In this document: in pieces, positions 1 through 7,964 of the stretch
Position numbering within the stretch: position 1 is the first letter of the stretch
How the letters are laid out: every line of letters starts with the position of its first letter
Source of the DNA: Aquirhabdus sp.
GTDB lineage: Bacteria; Pseudomonadota; Gammaproteobacteria; Pseudomonadales; Moraxellaceae
Direction: 5' to 3'
Assembly (NCBI GenBank): GCA_030152425.1
Contig: JASLJP010000083.1
Location: 1-14,921, forward strand
DNA length: 14,921 nucleotides
Notes under the pieces: generated by a model
Database searches by the model: none
The model's input: the letters and a program-made list of their open reading frames with translations, nothing else
Told to the model about the DNA's origin: nothing
Program-made: the position numbers and the translations under genes

Positions 1-139
1 GCCGCACAATTGATCATATAGATGAAAGGCGCTTTAGCTCAGGGCTTTTTTGTGATAAATCTGCTAACTTGGGCGCGTGAAAGGATCGCCGAAATGCGTC
101 ATTCGCCCCCTCCCATCATCTTAGGAGTTTGATTTCGAC

Positions 140-979
140 ATGTGCCAATTACTCGGCATGAACTGCGCCACACCGACCGACATTACCTTCTCGTTTAAAG
201 GCTTCTCGCAGCGCGCGGGAATCACCTCTGACCATGCAGATGGCTGGGGCATCGCTTTCTTTGAGAACAAAGCCTGTCGTTTGTTTGTGGACAGCCAGTC
301 GGCGATGCATTCGCCGATTGCTGACTGCCTACGTCGAAATCCGATCAAGTCGAAAAACGTCATCGCCCATATCCGCAAGGCGACGCAAGGCAAGATTCTG
401 CTGGAAAACAGCCATCCCTTTATGCGTGAGCTGTGGGGCAGACACTGGATTTTTGCGCACAACGGCGATCTCAAAAACTATGATCCGCTACTGAACGGCA
501 GCTACCTGCCGGTGGGCACCACCGATAGCGAGCGCGCCTACTGCGCCATCCTGCAAGCGCTACGCGAACGCTTTGGGACGCAGGAGCCGGCATTGACCGA
601 GGTGTTTGCGGTGCTGGAAGAGATCGTGCCCGAGATCGCTGCGCATGGCACGTTTAACTTTATTCTGTCCAATGGTCAGGCGCTGTTTGCCTATGCCACG
701 ACCAACCTGCATTGGCTGATCCGCTCATGGCCATTTAGCCAAGCGCATCTGGTGGATATGGATCTGGATATTGATTTTAGCCACTACGCCGAGCCGAATG
801 ATCGCGTTGCCGTGATCGCCACCGAGCCACTGACCGACAATGAACAGTGGACGGCATTCACCTCGGGGGAACTGTTGGGTTTTGAAGATGGCCATCTGCG
901 CTATCAAGCACAGACTGCGGTGGTGCTCCACGAGCCGATCCCGACTCAGCCGACACCGGAGTTTGCCGCAGCAGGCTGA
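140..979 (+). CDS. yafJ: YafJ-family class II glutamine amidotransferase
   Basis: The 279-residue protein starts MCQLLGMN, so Cys2 becomes the N-terminal nucleophile of a class II (Ntn) glutaminase once Met1 is removed. Further family motifs in order are DGWGIAFF (about residues 34-41), HIRKATQG (about 76-83), AHNGDLKNY (about 106-114) and GTTDSERAYC (about 127-136). These match the glutaminase fold that releases ammonia from glutamine. No synthetase domain follows, and the acceptor substrate of this family is unknown. Length is slightly above E. coli YafJ (about 255). An AGGAG lies 12 bases before the ATG, a rather long spacing, but the Cys2 requirement fixes the start. The gene converges on hemH with six bases between stop codons. 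No membrane segment or signal peptide is seen. The family call is firm; the cellular role is not. Confidence 0.9.
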   Translation: MCQLLGMNCATPTDITFSFKGFSQRAGITSDHADGWGIAFFENKACRLFVDSQSAMHSPIADCLRRNPIKSKNVIAHIRKATQGKILLENSHPFMRELWGRHWIFAHNGDLKNYDPLLNGSYLPVGTTDSERAYCAILQALRERFGTQEPALTEVFAVLEEIVPEIAAHGTFNFILSNGQALFAYATTNLHWLIRSWPFSQAHLVDMDLDIDFSHYAEPNDRVAVIATEPLTDNEQWTAFTSGELLGFEDGHLRYQAQTAVVLHEPIPTQPTPEFAAAG

Positions 980-985
980 TCGCCG

Positions 986-1996
986 CTACCGCGCAGCCAA
1001 TGCGCGATAACTCTGGATCATCGGCGCGACCAACGCCTGCATCAGCGTGATGTGGGCGGCATCATCGTTCAGCGCGGGGATATAGGCATAGTGCCTCCCC
1101 CCTGCTGCCAAAAATAAATCGCGGTTCTCAATCGCCAACTCTTCCAGCGTTTCCAGACAATCCGCCGAAAAAGCAGGACTCAGTACCTGCACTGATGTTA
1201 CCCCATCCCGCGCCCAGTCGGCCAGCAACACGCTGGTATAGGGTTTGACCCACTCTTGCTTGCCAAAGCGTGACTGAAAGCTAATCGCCCATTGATCATC
1301 CCGCAGCCCCAGCGCCTGCGCCAACAACCGCGCAGTCTGATGACAGCGCTCTGGATAGGGATCGCCGCGCTCGGCATAGGGCAGCGGGATGCCATGAAAA
1401 GACATGAGCAGCTTTTCGGCCACACCATGCTGGGCTTGGAAGCGGCGGACACTGGCTGCCAGCGCCTCAATGTATTGCGGATGGGCGTAGTAGTCTTTGA
1501 TGATCGAGATCGTCGGCAGATTGCGCTGGGCAAGCTGCCAGTGGTTGATGGCGTCGTACACTGCGCCGGTGGAGGTCGCCGAATACTGGGGGAACAGCGG
1601 CAGTACGATGACCTGCTCGATGCCGAGCGCCATCACTTGGTCTAGCGCATTGGTGACTGCAGGCTGACCATAGCTCATGGCCGGCAACACCACGACGTCG
1701 CGGCCTAACGATACCGCCAGTGCATCGACCTGCTGCTGCAAGATCAGCCGCATCGGCGAATCTGTCGTCCAGATACTGGCATAGGCATGCGCCACACGCG
1801 CTGGTCGAAAGGGTAAAACAATCAGGTTTAAAATGATCTGCCACAGTAGACGGGGAATCTCGATCACGCGAGGATCAGACAAGAACTGGCGCAAAAAACG
1901 ACGCACGGCCTGCGGGGTGGGTGCATCGGGGGTACCGAGATTGACCAGCAAGACGGCAATATGAGGCATAGGCGTTGGGGGTAAGGCGTCATTCAT
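986..1996 (-). CDS. hemH: Ferrochelatase (protohaem ferro-lyase)
   Basis: HemH inserts Fe2+ into protoporphyrin IX, the last step of protohaem synthesis. The protein begins with the typical [12 protein letters not shown] strand. It carries the catalytic histidine in SFHGIP (His201 from the chosen start), then [11 protein letters not shown] and [14 protein letters not shown], whose first Glu (Glu282) matches the conserved active-site acid. The length of 336 residues is close to the usual 320-350. The start is set at the ATG at 1996, which has an AGGTG nine bases upstream. An in-frame GTG at 2008 would add four residues and has poorer support. Its 3' end meets yafJ tail to tail. The DUF4062 gene lies 82 bp upstream on the same strand, separated by an 8-bp inverted repeat (2014-2040). 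I found no convincing separate promoter, so cotranscription is possible. Confidence 0.96.
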   Translation of the reverse strand: MNDALPPTPMPHIAVLLVNLGTPDAPTPQAVRRFLRQFLSDPRVIEIPRLLWQIILNLIVLPFRPARVAHAYASIWTTDSPMRLILQQQVDALAVSLGRDVVVLPAMSYGQPAVTNALDQVMALGIEQVIVLPLFPQYSATSTGAVYDAINHWQLAQRNLPTISIIKDYYAHPQYIEALAASVRRFQAQHGVAEKLLMSFHGIPLPYAERGDPYPERCHQTARLLAQALGLRDDQWAISFQSRFGKQEWVKPYTSVLLADWARDGVTSVQVLSPAFSADCLETLEELAIENRDLFLAAGGRHYAYIPALNDDAAHITLMQALVAPMIQSYRALAAR

Positions 1997-2013
1997 TACA
2001 CGAAACACCTAGC

Positions 2014-2040
2014 GCACAGCAAGCGGCATGCGTGCTGTGC
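2014..2040. repeat. 8-bp inverted repeat between the DUF4062 gene and hemH
   Basis: GCACAGCA (2014-2021) is exactly complementary to TGCTGTGC (2033-2040), with an 11-base loop. On the minus strand it follows the DUF4062 stop codon and precedes the hemH ribosome binding site. No run of T follows it in the direction of transcription. It could be a weak or Rho-assisted terminator, an mRNA-stabilising hairpin, or part of the hemH leader. Confidence 0.45.
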
Positions 2041-2078
2041 CACCATATAGGGATGGGATACGCAGTGTACGCGGCGGA

Positions 2079-3170
2079 TCAGTCGCCCGCGACACCGGTT
2101 TCTAAACGCTGGTTGCGCATCTGTTTGTTGAGCTGGCGCTCGCCATCTGCAGAGAGTCCCCACAGGATGCGATGACGCTCATCCCGACCGACCGGCACGA
2201 CCCACTTGTTGTTTTTCAGCTGCATCTTGATCGCGTGCAGGGCACGGATGTTGATCTGGCAGCGAGCCGTAGCATGGGCGCGCGGCATACTCTCGTGCAC
2301 GTCTTTGAGCGCCGAGATATTCAGGTATTCATTAATGATGCGGGCAAAATCTTCTTCCGGCGCAGGCGGGCGGAATCCAGGGCCCAGCACGACAAGCAAG
2401 TCATTCCACGTCATCTGACGACGCGGGCGCAGCTCACGGAAGTTTCCATCCTGATACGCATGAACACGGTAATCAAAGGCAATTTCTTCATCACCGCGCA
2501 CCACCGGAATGACCAGCTCGCTCGTCGCAGTGGTCGCATTCATACTGGCTTCAGGCGTATTGGTGATCACGACAGGCGCTTTGTGGGTGGAGCGGCCACG
2601 TCCAAGCGTGGTCAACTGCTCGACGCGCTGTTTGAGCTTTTCGTTTTCGGCTTGCAGGGCAACGAGTGCGGCTTCGTTAGGGCGTACCCACCCTTGTGAG
2701 GGATAGCGCTGAGTCAGCTGAGGCATCGCATGACGCAGGATGACTTCCAGCTCACGCGGCTCGCGGAAGGTCACGACCATATCGCGCTCACGCTGCAACT
2801 GACGGCGGAAATCTTGGAATTTGACCTGCCCGTCTTTGCTTTGTTCTTGGAATGCAGGGTCGCGGGTCTCGGGCGACTCGTGCAGAATCACCAACACCGG
2901 TTTTTGCTTGGTGACTGCGTAGATATATTCGAGATGGACGTAGCTCACGCCTGACGCGGATAGCTCGCCGTAACAAGAACCGAGCATCAGCACAAAATAG
3001 TCGCAATCGTCGATCTGACGACGCGCAAATGCGGTAGTCAGTGGCGTGCGGGTCTCTAAACCCCAAGAGAAAAAACCTAGACTTGCTAATGTTTGTGCCA
3101 ATACCGCACGCTCAGGTTGCATGTCTGCACCTGTCGTACTGATAAATACATGATACCGCTTGTCGATCAT
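2079..3170 (-). CDS. DUF4062 domain protein with coiled coil and unassigned C-terminal domain
   Basis: The protein has 363 residues from the ATG at 3170, chosen because AGGAG lies seven bases upstream; the frame stays open eight codons further. Residues about 3-100 match the DUF4062 pattern: HVFIS near the N-terminus, an early PER, a central DDCDYFVLMLGSCYGE, then SYVHLEYIYA and KPVLVIL. DUF4062 is a Rossmann-like fold often compared with TIR or deoxyribosyltransferase-like modules, and is often found at the N-terminus of signalling or NTPase proteins. Residues about 165-190 (EAALVALQAENEKLKQRVEQL) look like a short coiled coil. A Thr/Ser/Pro-rich linker follows. The last 150 or so residues form a basic domain that I cannot assign, with no visible NTPase, kinase or nuclease motif. 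There is no signal peptide or membrane segment. Function is unknown; a stress or defence role is only an inference from other DUF4062 contexts. Confidence 0.85.
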   Translation of the reverse strand: MIDKRYHVFISTTGADMQPERAVLAQTLASLGFFSWGLETRTPLTTAFARRQIDDCDYFVLMLGSCYGELSASGVSYVHLEYIYAVTKQKPVLVILHESPETRDPAFQEQSKDGQVKFQDFRRQLQRERDMVVTFREPRELEVILRHAMPQLTQRYPSQGWVRPNEAALVALQAENEKLKQRVEQLTTLGRGRSTHKAPVVITNTPEASMNATTATSELVIPVVRGDEEIAFDYRVHAYQDGNFRELRPRRQMTWNDLLVVLGPGFRPPAPEEDFARIINEYLNISALKDVHESMPRAHATARCQINIRALHAIKMQLKNNKWVVPVGRDERHRILWGLSADGERQLNKQMRNQRLETGVAGD

Positions 3171-3276
3171 CTGATCGCTCCTAAATATGACCACCCCGAC
3201 CTAACGAGAGTAATCTCAGCAGACTGATCCTTAGCTGCTGCCAATACGAGTGTACATTTGCCCAACAGGCCACGCA

Positions 3277-3304
3277 ACTATAACTGGCGCATCTTGTTGA
3301 ACAA
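3277..3304 (-). promoter_or_regulatory. Candidate sigma70 promoter of the DUF4062 gene
   Basis: On the minus strand TTGTTC (3299-3304) and TATAGT (3277-3282) are separated by 16 bp. The -10 has one mismatch to consensus; the -35 is weak. The -35 lies inside an 11-base palindrome, TTGTTGAACAA (3294-3304), which could be an operator half. It lies about 107 bp upstream of the start codon. The rest of the 274-base gap from 3171 to 3444 shows no other clear signal, and I see no convincing terminator for metR in it. Confidence 0.33.
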
Positions 3305-3444
3305 ATACGGCAATTTTTGACAGATGGTGTGAAAAACGCCGTAAAACTGCCCACCTCGGCATACAGCATTCATTTTATGTTAATTCAAGCAATAAACACA
3401 CCACACTACAGGGCATTTTTCGACAAAAAACGTCACCTGCCGAT

Positions 3445-4380
3445 TTATCGTCCTTGGGTCATTTTAGTCAACAGCGCCAAGAAGCCCTGCATAAAGACCA
3501 CCTCTTCATCCGCGACCCGGACTGCCGCATACAGTGTCCGGCGCAACCCAACATCAGGCACGGGCGTAGTGGCCTCTGCACCTTGTGCTGGCTTGGGGGT
3601 TAAACGACGACTGACCACCCAACCTTTTTGCTCATAATCGCGCACCACCCAATCCGGCAGCGCCGCAATCCCACGTCCGCTGGCGACTAGCTGGATCAGC
3701 ATAGGGGTCAGTTCGGTCGTGCGTAGTTTGGCTGGCAGCAGGCCGTAGGGGGTCAGATAGCCTGCCACGATACCCAGCCGCGTCCGATCGACCGGATAGG
3801 CGATTAACGTCTGTTCGGCCACGGCCTCTGGCGGGATGGTCGCTAGGGCAGCCAAGGGATGCGATGGGGACAGCACCAGACGTGACTCATAGTCAAACAA
3901 GCGATGGTACTGAATCCCCGTCAGCGGCAGACAGTCCGTGGTGACCAACAGGTCGATCTCCCCTTGCTGCAACAAGCTATGCGGCTCTGGATCGAAACCA
4001 CTGGCAAAGTCTAGGTCGACATCGGGGAAGTCTTGCCGATAACGGTTTAACACCGGCATCAGCCAATCAAAACAACTATGGCACTCCGATGCCAACAGCA
4101 AACGTCCCGTCTGGCCATGGGCCAAGCGAGTCAGCTCTGCGCGGGTGTACTGCACCAGCGGTAAGACTTGATCCGCCAATTGCAATAAACGCAGTCCGGC
4201 AGCGGTGAACTGTAGCGGCTTGGTTTTGCGATTCAGCAAAGACATCGACAACCACTGCTCCAGCTCCTTGAGCTGATGGGACAGCGCTGAAGGGGTGAGG
4301 TGCAGGTGCTCGGCGGCAGCGGCCAGTGAGCCTTGTGCACGCAGCGCAGACAGGGTTTTTAAATGGCGGATTTCCAGCAT
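3445..4380 (-). CDS. metR: LysR-family regulator of methionine biosynthesis, MetR
   Basis: The 311-residue LysR-type regulator begins MLEIRHLKTLSALRAQGSLAAAAE and continues with SALSHQLKELEQWL, a winged helix-turn-helix over residues 1-60 that closely resembles E. coli MetR. The effector domain contains ECHSCFDWLMP, FDPEPHSLLQQGEIDLLVT and RGIAALPDWVV, all recognisable MetR segments. MetR uses homocysteine as co-inducer and activates metE. Length is near E. coli MetR (317). A proline- and alanine-rich stretch of about 15 extra residues lies near residue 265, before the final strands. The gene is divergent from metE, with 135 bp between the two start codons, the arrangement expected for this activator and target. 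No good Shine-Dalgarno precedes the ATG. Confidence 0.95.
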   Translation of the reverse strand: MLEIRHLKTLSALRAQGSLAAAAEHLHLTPSALSHQLKELEQWLSMSLLNRKTKPLQFTAAGLRLLQLADQVLPLVQYTRAELTRLAHGQTGRLLLASECHSCFDWLMPVLNRYRQDFPDVDLDFASGFDPEPHSLLQQGEIDLLVTTDCLPLTGIQYHRLFDYESRLVLSPSHPLAALATIPPEAVAEQTLIAYPVDRTRLGIVAGYLTPYGLLPAKLRTTELTPMLIQLVASGRGIAALPDWVVRDYEQKGWVVSRRLTPKPAQGAEATTPVPDVGLRRTLYAAVRVADEEVVFMQGFLALLTKMTQGR

Positions 4381-4436
4381 AGGGGCAATACCGTGTCAGT
4401 CATCATCAAATTGCATTCATCTTATCATGAAAAAGA

Positions 4437-4449
4437 TGAGTTTGATTCA
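4437..4449. promoter_or_regulatory. MetR operator between metR and metE
   Basis: TGAGTTTGATTCA matches the known MetR consensus TGAANNWNNTTCA with one mismatch (fourth base G for A). A weaker half-matching copy, CAAATTGCATTCA, lies at 4407-4419 (three mismatches). A 7-bp inverted repeat, TCATCTT (4417-4423) and AAGATGA (4433-4439), spans the interval between them. The position, 67 bp before the metE ATG and 57 bp before the metR ATG, suits activation of metE and autoregulation of metR. I could not place a convincing -35/-10 pair for either gene. No cobalamin riboswitch elements were noticed. Confidence 0.6.
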
Positions 4450-4515
4450 TGTTTATTTCTTCGCCACACTGTATCCATGCAATTTCGCCACAATTTTATA
4501 CAGGTCGACCCACTC

Positions 4516-6912
4516 ATGGCACACTCCCAGCAATCCAGTCCTTTTCCACAGCCCACGCCGCAGACTCATATCCTCGGCTATCCGCGCATCGGCGCTGGGC
4601 GTGAGCTAAAATTTGCCCTTGAAGCCTACTGGCAGGGCAAGATCAATCAGACCGAACTGCAACTGCAGGCCGAAGCGGTCGAAGCCAGTAACTGGCAAGC
4701 GCAGGTCGATGCTGGTCTCTCGATCCTGACGGTCGGTGACTTTGTCTATTATGACGCGATCTTAAGCCATGCCGTCCGCTTAGGGGTTTTCCCAAGTCGC
4801 TTTGCAGCAGCCGCTCAGGGCCAAACACTAAGCCACTTGGATCGTCAGTTTTATCTGGCACGTGGCCGCGCGCCGCATGGCAGTAGTGGATACCCCGATA
4901 CGGCCGCGCTGGAAATGACCAAATGGTTTGATACCAACTACCATTATCTCGTACCAGAGCTGACCCACGACCAGCAGTTTAATCCGGATTTCTCCGATCT
5001 GTTGGCACAGGTCGAGCGCGCCAAGCGCTATGGCAAGACCCTCAAAGTCGTGGTGCCCGGATTGCTGACGTTTCTCTATCTCTCGCGTATCACCAGTGCA
5101 GCAGACACCCCTGCACAGCATGTCCATCATGAACATGACGAATCGTGTGTCCACGATGACCACCAGCCCGCAGCAGACCAGAATGCAACGCTGGCCTTGG
5201 TCGATGCACTGCTGCCTGCCTATGCACGCCTGTTTGATCAGTTGCACGCGGCTGGCGTGAGCTGGGTACAAGTGGATGAGCCGATTCTGGTGCTGGATCT
5301 GCCGCAGGCGTGGAAGTCTGCCTTTGAGCGGGTCTATCATCTGCTGCAACGCCGCGACATTTCGGTGCTGATCGCCACCTACTTTGGCACTTTGGGCGAA
5401 AACCTCAATCTCGCCTGCCACCTCCCTGTAGCCGGCCTGCATATCGACACCACCCGTGAGCAGCCGCAGCAGCATTTCTGGCAGCAGGTCATCGATCACT
5501 TGCCCGCGCATAAAATCCTGTCGCTCGGCGTCATCAATGGTCGCAGTGTCTGGGCGACCGAACTGGGCGAAGGTAGCCCCTTAAAGCAAGCGGTGCAAAG
5601 TGCACAACTGCGTCTGGGCGCGCGTCTATGGCTGGCGACGGGCTGCTCGCTCTTGCATGTGCCGGTAGATCTGAACAACGAGACCGTCCCCACCCATGTC
5701 CAAGGCAAACTGGCGTTTGCACGGCAAAAGCTGGATGAACTGGCCACTGTCGCCCGCTTTGCCGTGGCGCCCTTGCTGCGCACTCCGGCACTGCACTCGA
5801 CAGAATATCTCGCACCGCAAACCGCTGCACGAAAGCGCGTGGCACTGACCCCTGCGCGCCGCATCGCCGACTTCGCCCTGCGCTATCAAACTCAACAGGA
5901 TGCGCTACAACTGCCCCTACTGCCGACCACGACCATCGGCTCTTTCCCGCAGACGCAAGCCATTCGCAAGCATCGCGCCAACTGGCAGGCAGGGCTACTG
6001 GCCAACGCCGACTACGATCTGGCGATGCAAGCCGAGATCCGCACCGTCATCGAAGCCCAAGAAAAAATCGGGCTGGATGTGCTGGTGCATGGTGAAGCGG
6101 AGCGCAGTGATATGGTCGAGTATTTTGCGGGTTTACTGGATGGATTTTGGCTGAGCCGTCAGGGCTGGGTGCAGAGCTATGGCAGCCGCTGTGTACGTCC
6201 GCCGATCATCACTGGCGATATCAGCCGTCCCGCCGCCATGACTGTGCGCTGGGCCAGCTATGCCGCGAGTCTGACAGCCAAACCGGTCAAAGGCATGCTC
6301 ACCGGCCCAGTGACGATCCTCAACTGGTCGTTTGCCCCGACCCATGGGCGTAGTCAGGTCGCACTGCAGATCGCCGAGGCAGTACGTCTGGAAGTTGCCG
6401 ACTTGCAAGCGGCAGGCATTTCGATCATTCAGATCGACGAACCCGCGTTTCGCGAAGGTTTGCCATTGCGCAAGAGCGATCAGGCGGCGTACTGGCAGTG
6501 GGCCGTGGCGGCGTTCCAACATGCAGCCAGCTCGGCCGATGTTGGCACCCAGATCCATACCCACATGTGCTACTCCGACTTTACCGACTCGCTGCCACAG
6601 ATCAGTGCCATGGATGCCGATGTGATCACCATCGAGACCAGCCGTTCGGGGCTTCAGCTCTTAGAAATCTTTGAGCAGCAAGGCTACCCCAATGCCATTG
6701 GCCCGGGGGTCTATGACATCCATAGCCCACGTACCCCGACCCTGCCGCAAATGCAACGCGTGATAGACACCGCCCGCAAGGCGATCCCAATCGAGCGCCT
6801 ATGGATCAACCCTGACTGTGGCCTCAAAACCCGTAGCTGGCCGGAGACCGTCGATGCGCTGACCAATATGGTGCAAATGGCACAGGACGTCCGTGCACAG
6901 TTGGCCAGCTAA
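4516..6912 (+). CDS. metE: Cobalamin-independent methionine synthase with histidine-rich insertion
   Basis: MetE transfers the methyl group of 5-methyltetrahydrofolate (polyglutamate) to homocysteine to form methionine. The 798-residue protein has both barrels. The N-terminal one has ILGYPRIGAGRELK, GRGRAP and EMTKWFDTNYHY; the C-terminal one starts near TTTIGSFPQT. The zinc ligands are present: His683 and Cys685 (HTHMCY), Glu707 (TIETSRS) and Cys768 (NPDCGLKTR), with the same spacing as E. coli 641/643/665/726. It is about 45 residues longer than E. coli MetE. About 25 of these form a loop near residues 193-225 with six His, several Asp/Glu and one Cys. The frame is open upstream to 4363, but that overlaps metR. 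ATG 4516 is the simplest start, though its ribosome site (CAGG) is poor; ATG 4477 is an alternative. Confidence 0.96.
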   Translation: MAHSQQSSPFPQPTPQTHILGYPRIGAGRELKFALEAYWQGKINQTELQLQAEAVEASNWQAQVDAGLSILTVGDFVYYDAILSHAVRLGVFPSRFAAAAQGQTLSHLDRQFYLARGRAPHGSSGYPDTAALEMTKWFDTNYHYLVPELTHDQQFNPDFSDLLAQVERAKRYGKTLKVVVPGLLTFLYLSRITSAADTPAQHVHHEHDESCVHDDHQPAADQNATLALVDALLPAYARLFDQLHAAGVSWVQVDEPILVLDLPQAWKSAFERVYHLLQRRDISVLIATYFGTLGENLNLACHLPVAGLHIDTTREQPQQHFWQQVIDHLPAHKILSLGVINGRSVWATELGEGSPLKQAVQSAQLRLGARLWLATGCSLLHVPVDLNNETVPTHVQGKLAFARQKLDELATVARFAVAPLLRTPALHSTEYLAPQTAARKRVALTPARRIADFALRYQTQQDALQLPLLPTTTIGSFPQTQAIRKHRANWQAGLLANADYDLAMQAEIRTVIEAQEKIGLDVLVHGEAERSDMVEYFAGLLDGFWLSRQGWVQSYGSRCVRPPIITGDISRPAAMTVRWASYAASLTAKPVKGMLTGPVTILNWSFAPTHGRSQVALQIAEAVRLEVADLQAAGISIIQIDEPAFREGLPLRKSDQAAYWQWAVAAFQHAASSADVGTQIHTHMCYSDFTDSLPQISAMDADVITIETSRSGLQLLEIFEQQGYPNAIGPGVYDIHSPRTPTLPQMQRVIDTARKAIPIERLWINPDCGLKTRSWPETVDALTNMVQMAQDVRAQLAS

Positions 6913-6935
6913 TCCCGAGAGGAAACGCAAAACGT

Positions 6936-6965
6936 AAAAAGACCGGATATTTATCCGGTCTTTTT
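6936..6965. terminator. Bidirectional Rho-independent terminator between metE and yggU
   Basis: An 8-bp stem, GACCGGAT (6941-6948) and ATCCGGTC (6953-6960), with a 4-base loop, is flanked by five A on the left and five T on the right. It can therefore terminate in both directions. It lies 24 bases after the metE stop. On the minus strand the last sense codons of yggU (ACC GGA) form one stem arm, and the yggU stop TAA (6951-6953) starts in the loop. Confidence 0.92.
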
Positions 6966-7271
6966 GTGGGTCACAAAGATGCTTAATCCTTCCGGAATCA
7001 TCTGCGGGGCGTCGATAGACAGCCGCTTGATCTTACTGGCCTCCCCACTCAGCAGCGACACCTGCCGTAGCGGCACACCACAGAGCTTGGCCAGATAAGC
7101 GCATAGCGCTTGGTTAGCCTTACCGTCTATCGGTGGCGCAGCCAGTCTCAGTTTTAGCGCCACGATCGGCTGCTGCGTTGCGGGATGGGCGATCGTCTCC
7201 AGCCCCACAATCTCGGTGCTTTTGGCACCGGGCTGAACTTTGACATACAGCGTGATACGGTGATCGGTCAC
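6951..7271 (-). CDS. yggU: DUF167 / YggU family protein
   Basis: This small soluble protein has 106 residues from a GTG start at 7271. It shows the DUF167 core: ITLYVKVQPGAKSTEIVG, then LRLAAPPIDGKANQAL and a following KIKRLSI strand. The length agrees with E. coli YggU (about 96). GAGGGG lies a few bases before the GTG. An in-frame ATG at 7340 would add 23 residues without family similarity and would overlap yggT, so I prefer the GTG, which leaves 40 bases to the yggT stop. The biochemical function of the family is unknown. Neighbouring yggT and proC on the same strand form a commonly conserved cluster. The 3' end lies inside the terminator hairpin shared with metE. Confidence 0.85.
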   Translation of the reverse strand: MTDHRITLYVKVQPGAKSTEIVGLETIAHPATQQPIVALKLRLAAPPIDGKANQALCAYLAKLCGVPLRQVSLLSGEASKIKRLSIDAPQMIPEGLSIFVTHKKTG

Positions 7272-7311
7272 GACGCGCCCCTCGTCGCCACGGTCTGCAG
7301 GCAGCGCACCG

Positions 7312-7884
7312 CTAGGCGAGCGTCGGCAGCAGGACACCATAGGCTTGGGTCAACAAGGTGCGCAGCACATAGATGACCAGCAGAGCGATGATCGGAGACA
7401 GATCGATCGGCCCCAAATCCGGCAACAGACGACGAAATGGCGCATAGAGCGGTTCGGTCATCTGCATCACCAGCATGATAAAGGGGGTCATGGTCTGGGT
7501 GAACAGCATCACGAGGCTGGAGAAGATCGAGACATAAATCAGGATCTTACACATCCACAAGAAATCGTCGAGCAAACCAAAAACCAGCTGCACCAGCAAC
7601 CCATCCAGACCAATCCCGATGTGGCCACTCAGCACCATCGTGCCGGTCAGGTCGACCATGCGTACCAACACCATCAGCACGATCGCCGCGAGATTGATCC
7701 GTCCCTGACCGACCGTCGGTAAAATCCGGCCAAAGATGTCGACCACACGGGTCGCTTGTATGGTCGAACGCACGATGGGGTTATACGGATCTACCTGCGT
7801 CAACTGCATCATAAAACGGATAAAAAACAATAGCATTGCCACGCCACAGGCGATACTAAAAATCTGTGGAATCAATGAATCCAT
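7312..7884 (-). CDS. yggT: YggT family integral membrane protein
   Basis: The 190-residue protein is hydrophobic. It has two similar halves (YGGT repeats), each containing an Arg/Pro-rich turn after a membrane helix: MMQLTQVDPYNPIVRSTI in the first half and MTEPLYAPFRRLLPDLG in the second. About four membrane helices are visible, near residues 3-25, 60-85, 95-130 and 165-185. The start ATG has an AAGGGTGGT stretch directly upstream. The exact role is unknown; family members are linked to membrane or osmotic functions. It follows proC by 80 bp on the same strand. In that gap a weak 4-bp hairpin (GTTT/AAAC) followed by six T could attenuate readthrough from proC. Confidence 0.9.
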   Translation of the reverse strand: MDSLIPQIFSIACGVAMLLFFIRFMMQLTQVDPYNPIVRSTIQATRVVDIFGRILPTVGQGRINLAAIVLMVLVRMVDLTGTMVLSGHIGIGLDGLLVQLVFGLLDDFLWMCKILIYVSIFSSLVMLFTQTMTPFIMLVMQMTEPLYAPFRRLLPDLGPIDLSPIIALLVIYVLRTLLTQAYGVLLPTLA

Positions 7885-7964
7885 ACCACCCTTTCCTCAT
7901 CACCGGTCGGTGTCATGCTAAAAACAAAAAAATGAATCACACGCAAAAAAGTTTGCCTAAACGC

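Noticed and set aside
26..60. A tRNA-like start (GGCGCTTTAGCTCAGGG) near the left edge
   Set aside because: It resembles a tRNA acceptor and D-arm beginning, but no anticodon arm, T-arm or matching 3' acceptor strand follows, so it is chance similarity. The short AGCT/GGCT stem followed by T residues is also too weak to call a terminator.
3317..3637. Plus-strand frame starting in the gap between the DUF4062 gene and metR
   Set aside because: Two thirds of it is antisense to metR, and it has no ribosome site or family similarity.
4363..4515. N-terminal extension of metE to an upstream ATG at 4363
   Set aside because: It would overlap the metR start and run through the MetR operator, and the extra residues have no similarity to MetE.
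4828..5511. Long antisense frame (227 codons) inside metE
   Set aside because: It is fully contained in a conserved gene, has no family motifs, and reflects codon bias on the opposite strand.
7345..7722. His/Gln-rich frame on the plus strand across yggT
   Set aside because: Its composition mirrors the hydrophobic codons of yggT read in antisense; there is no ribosome site or homology.
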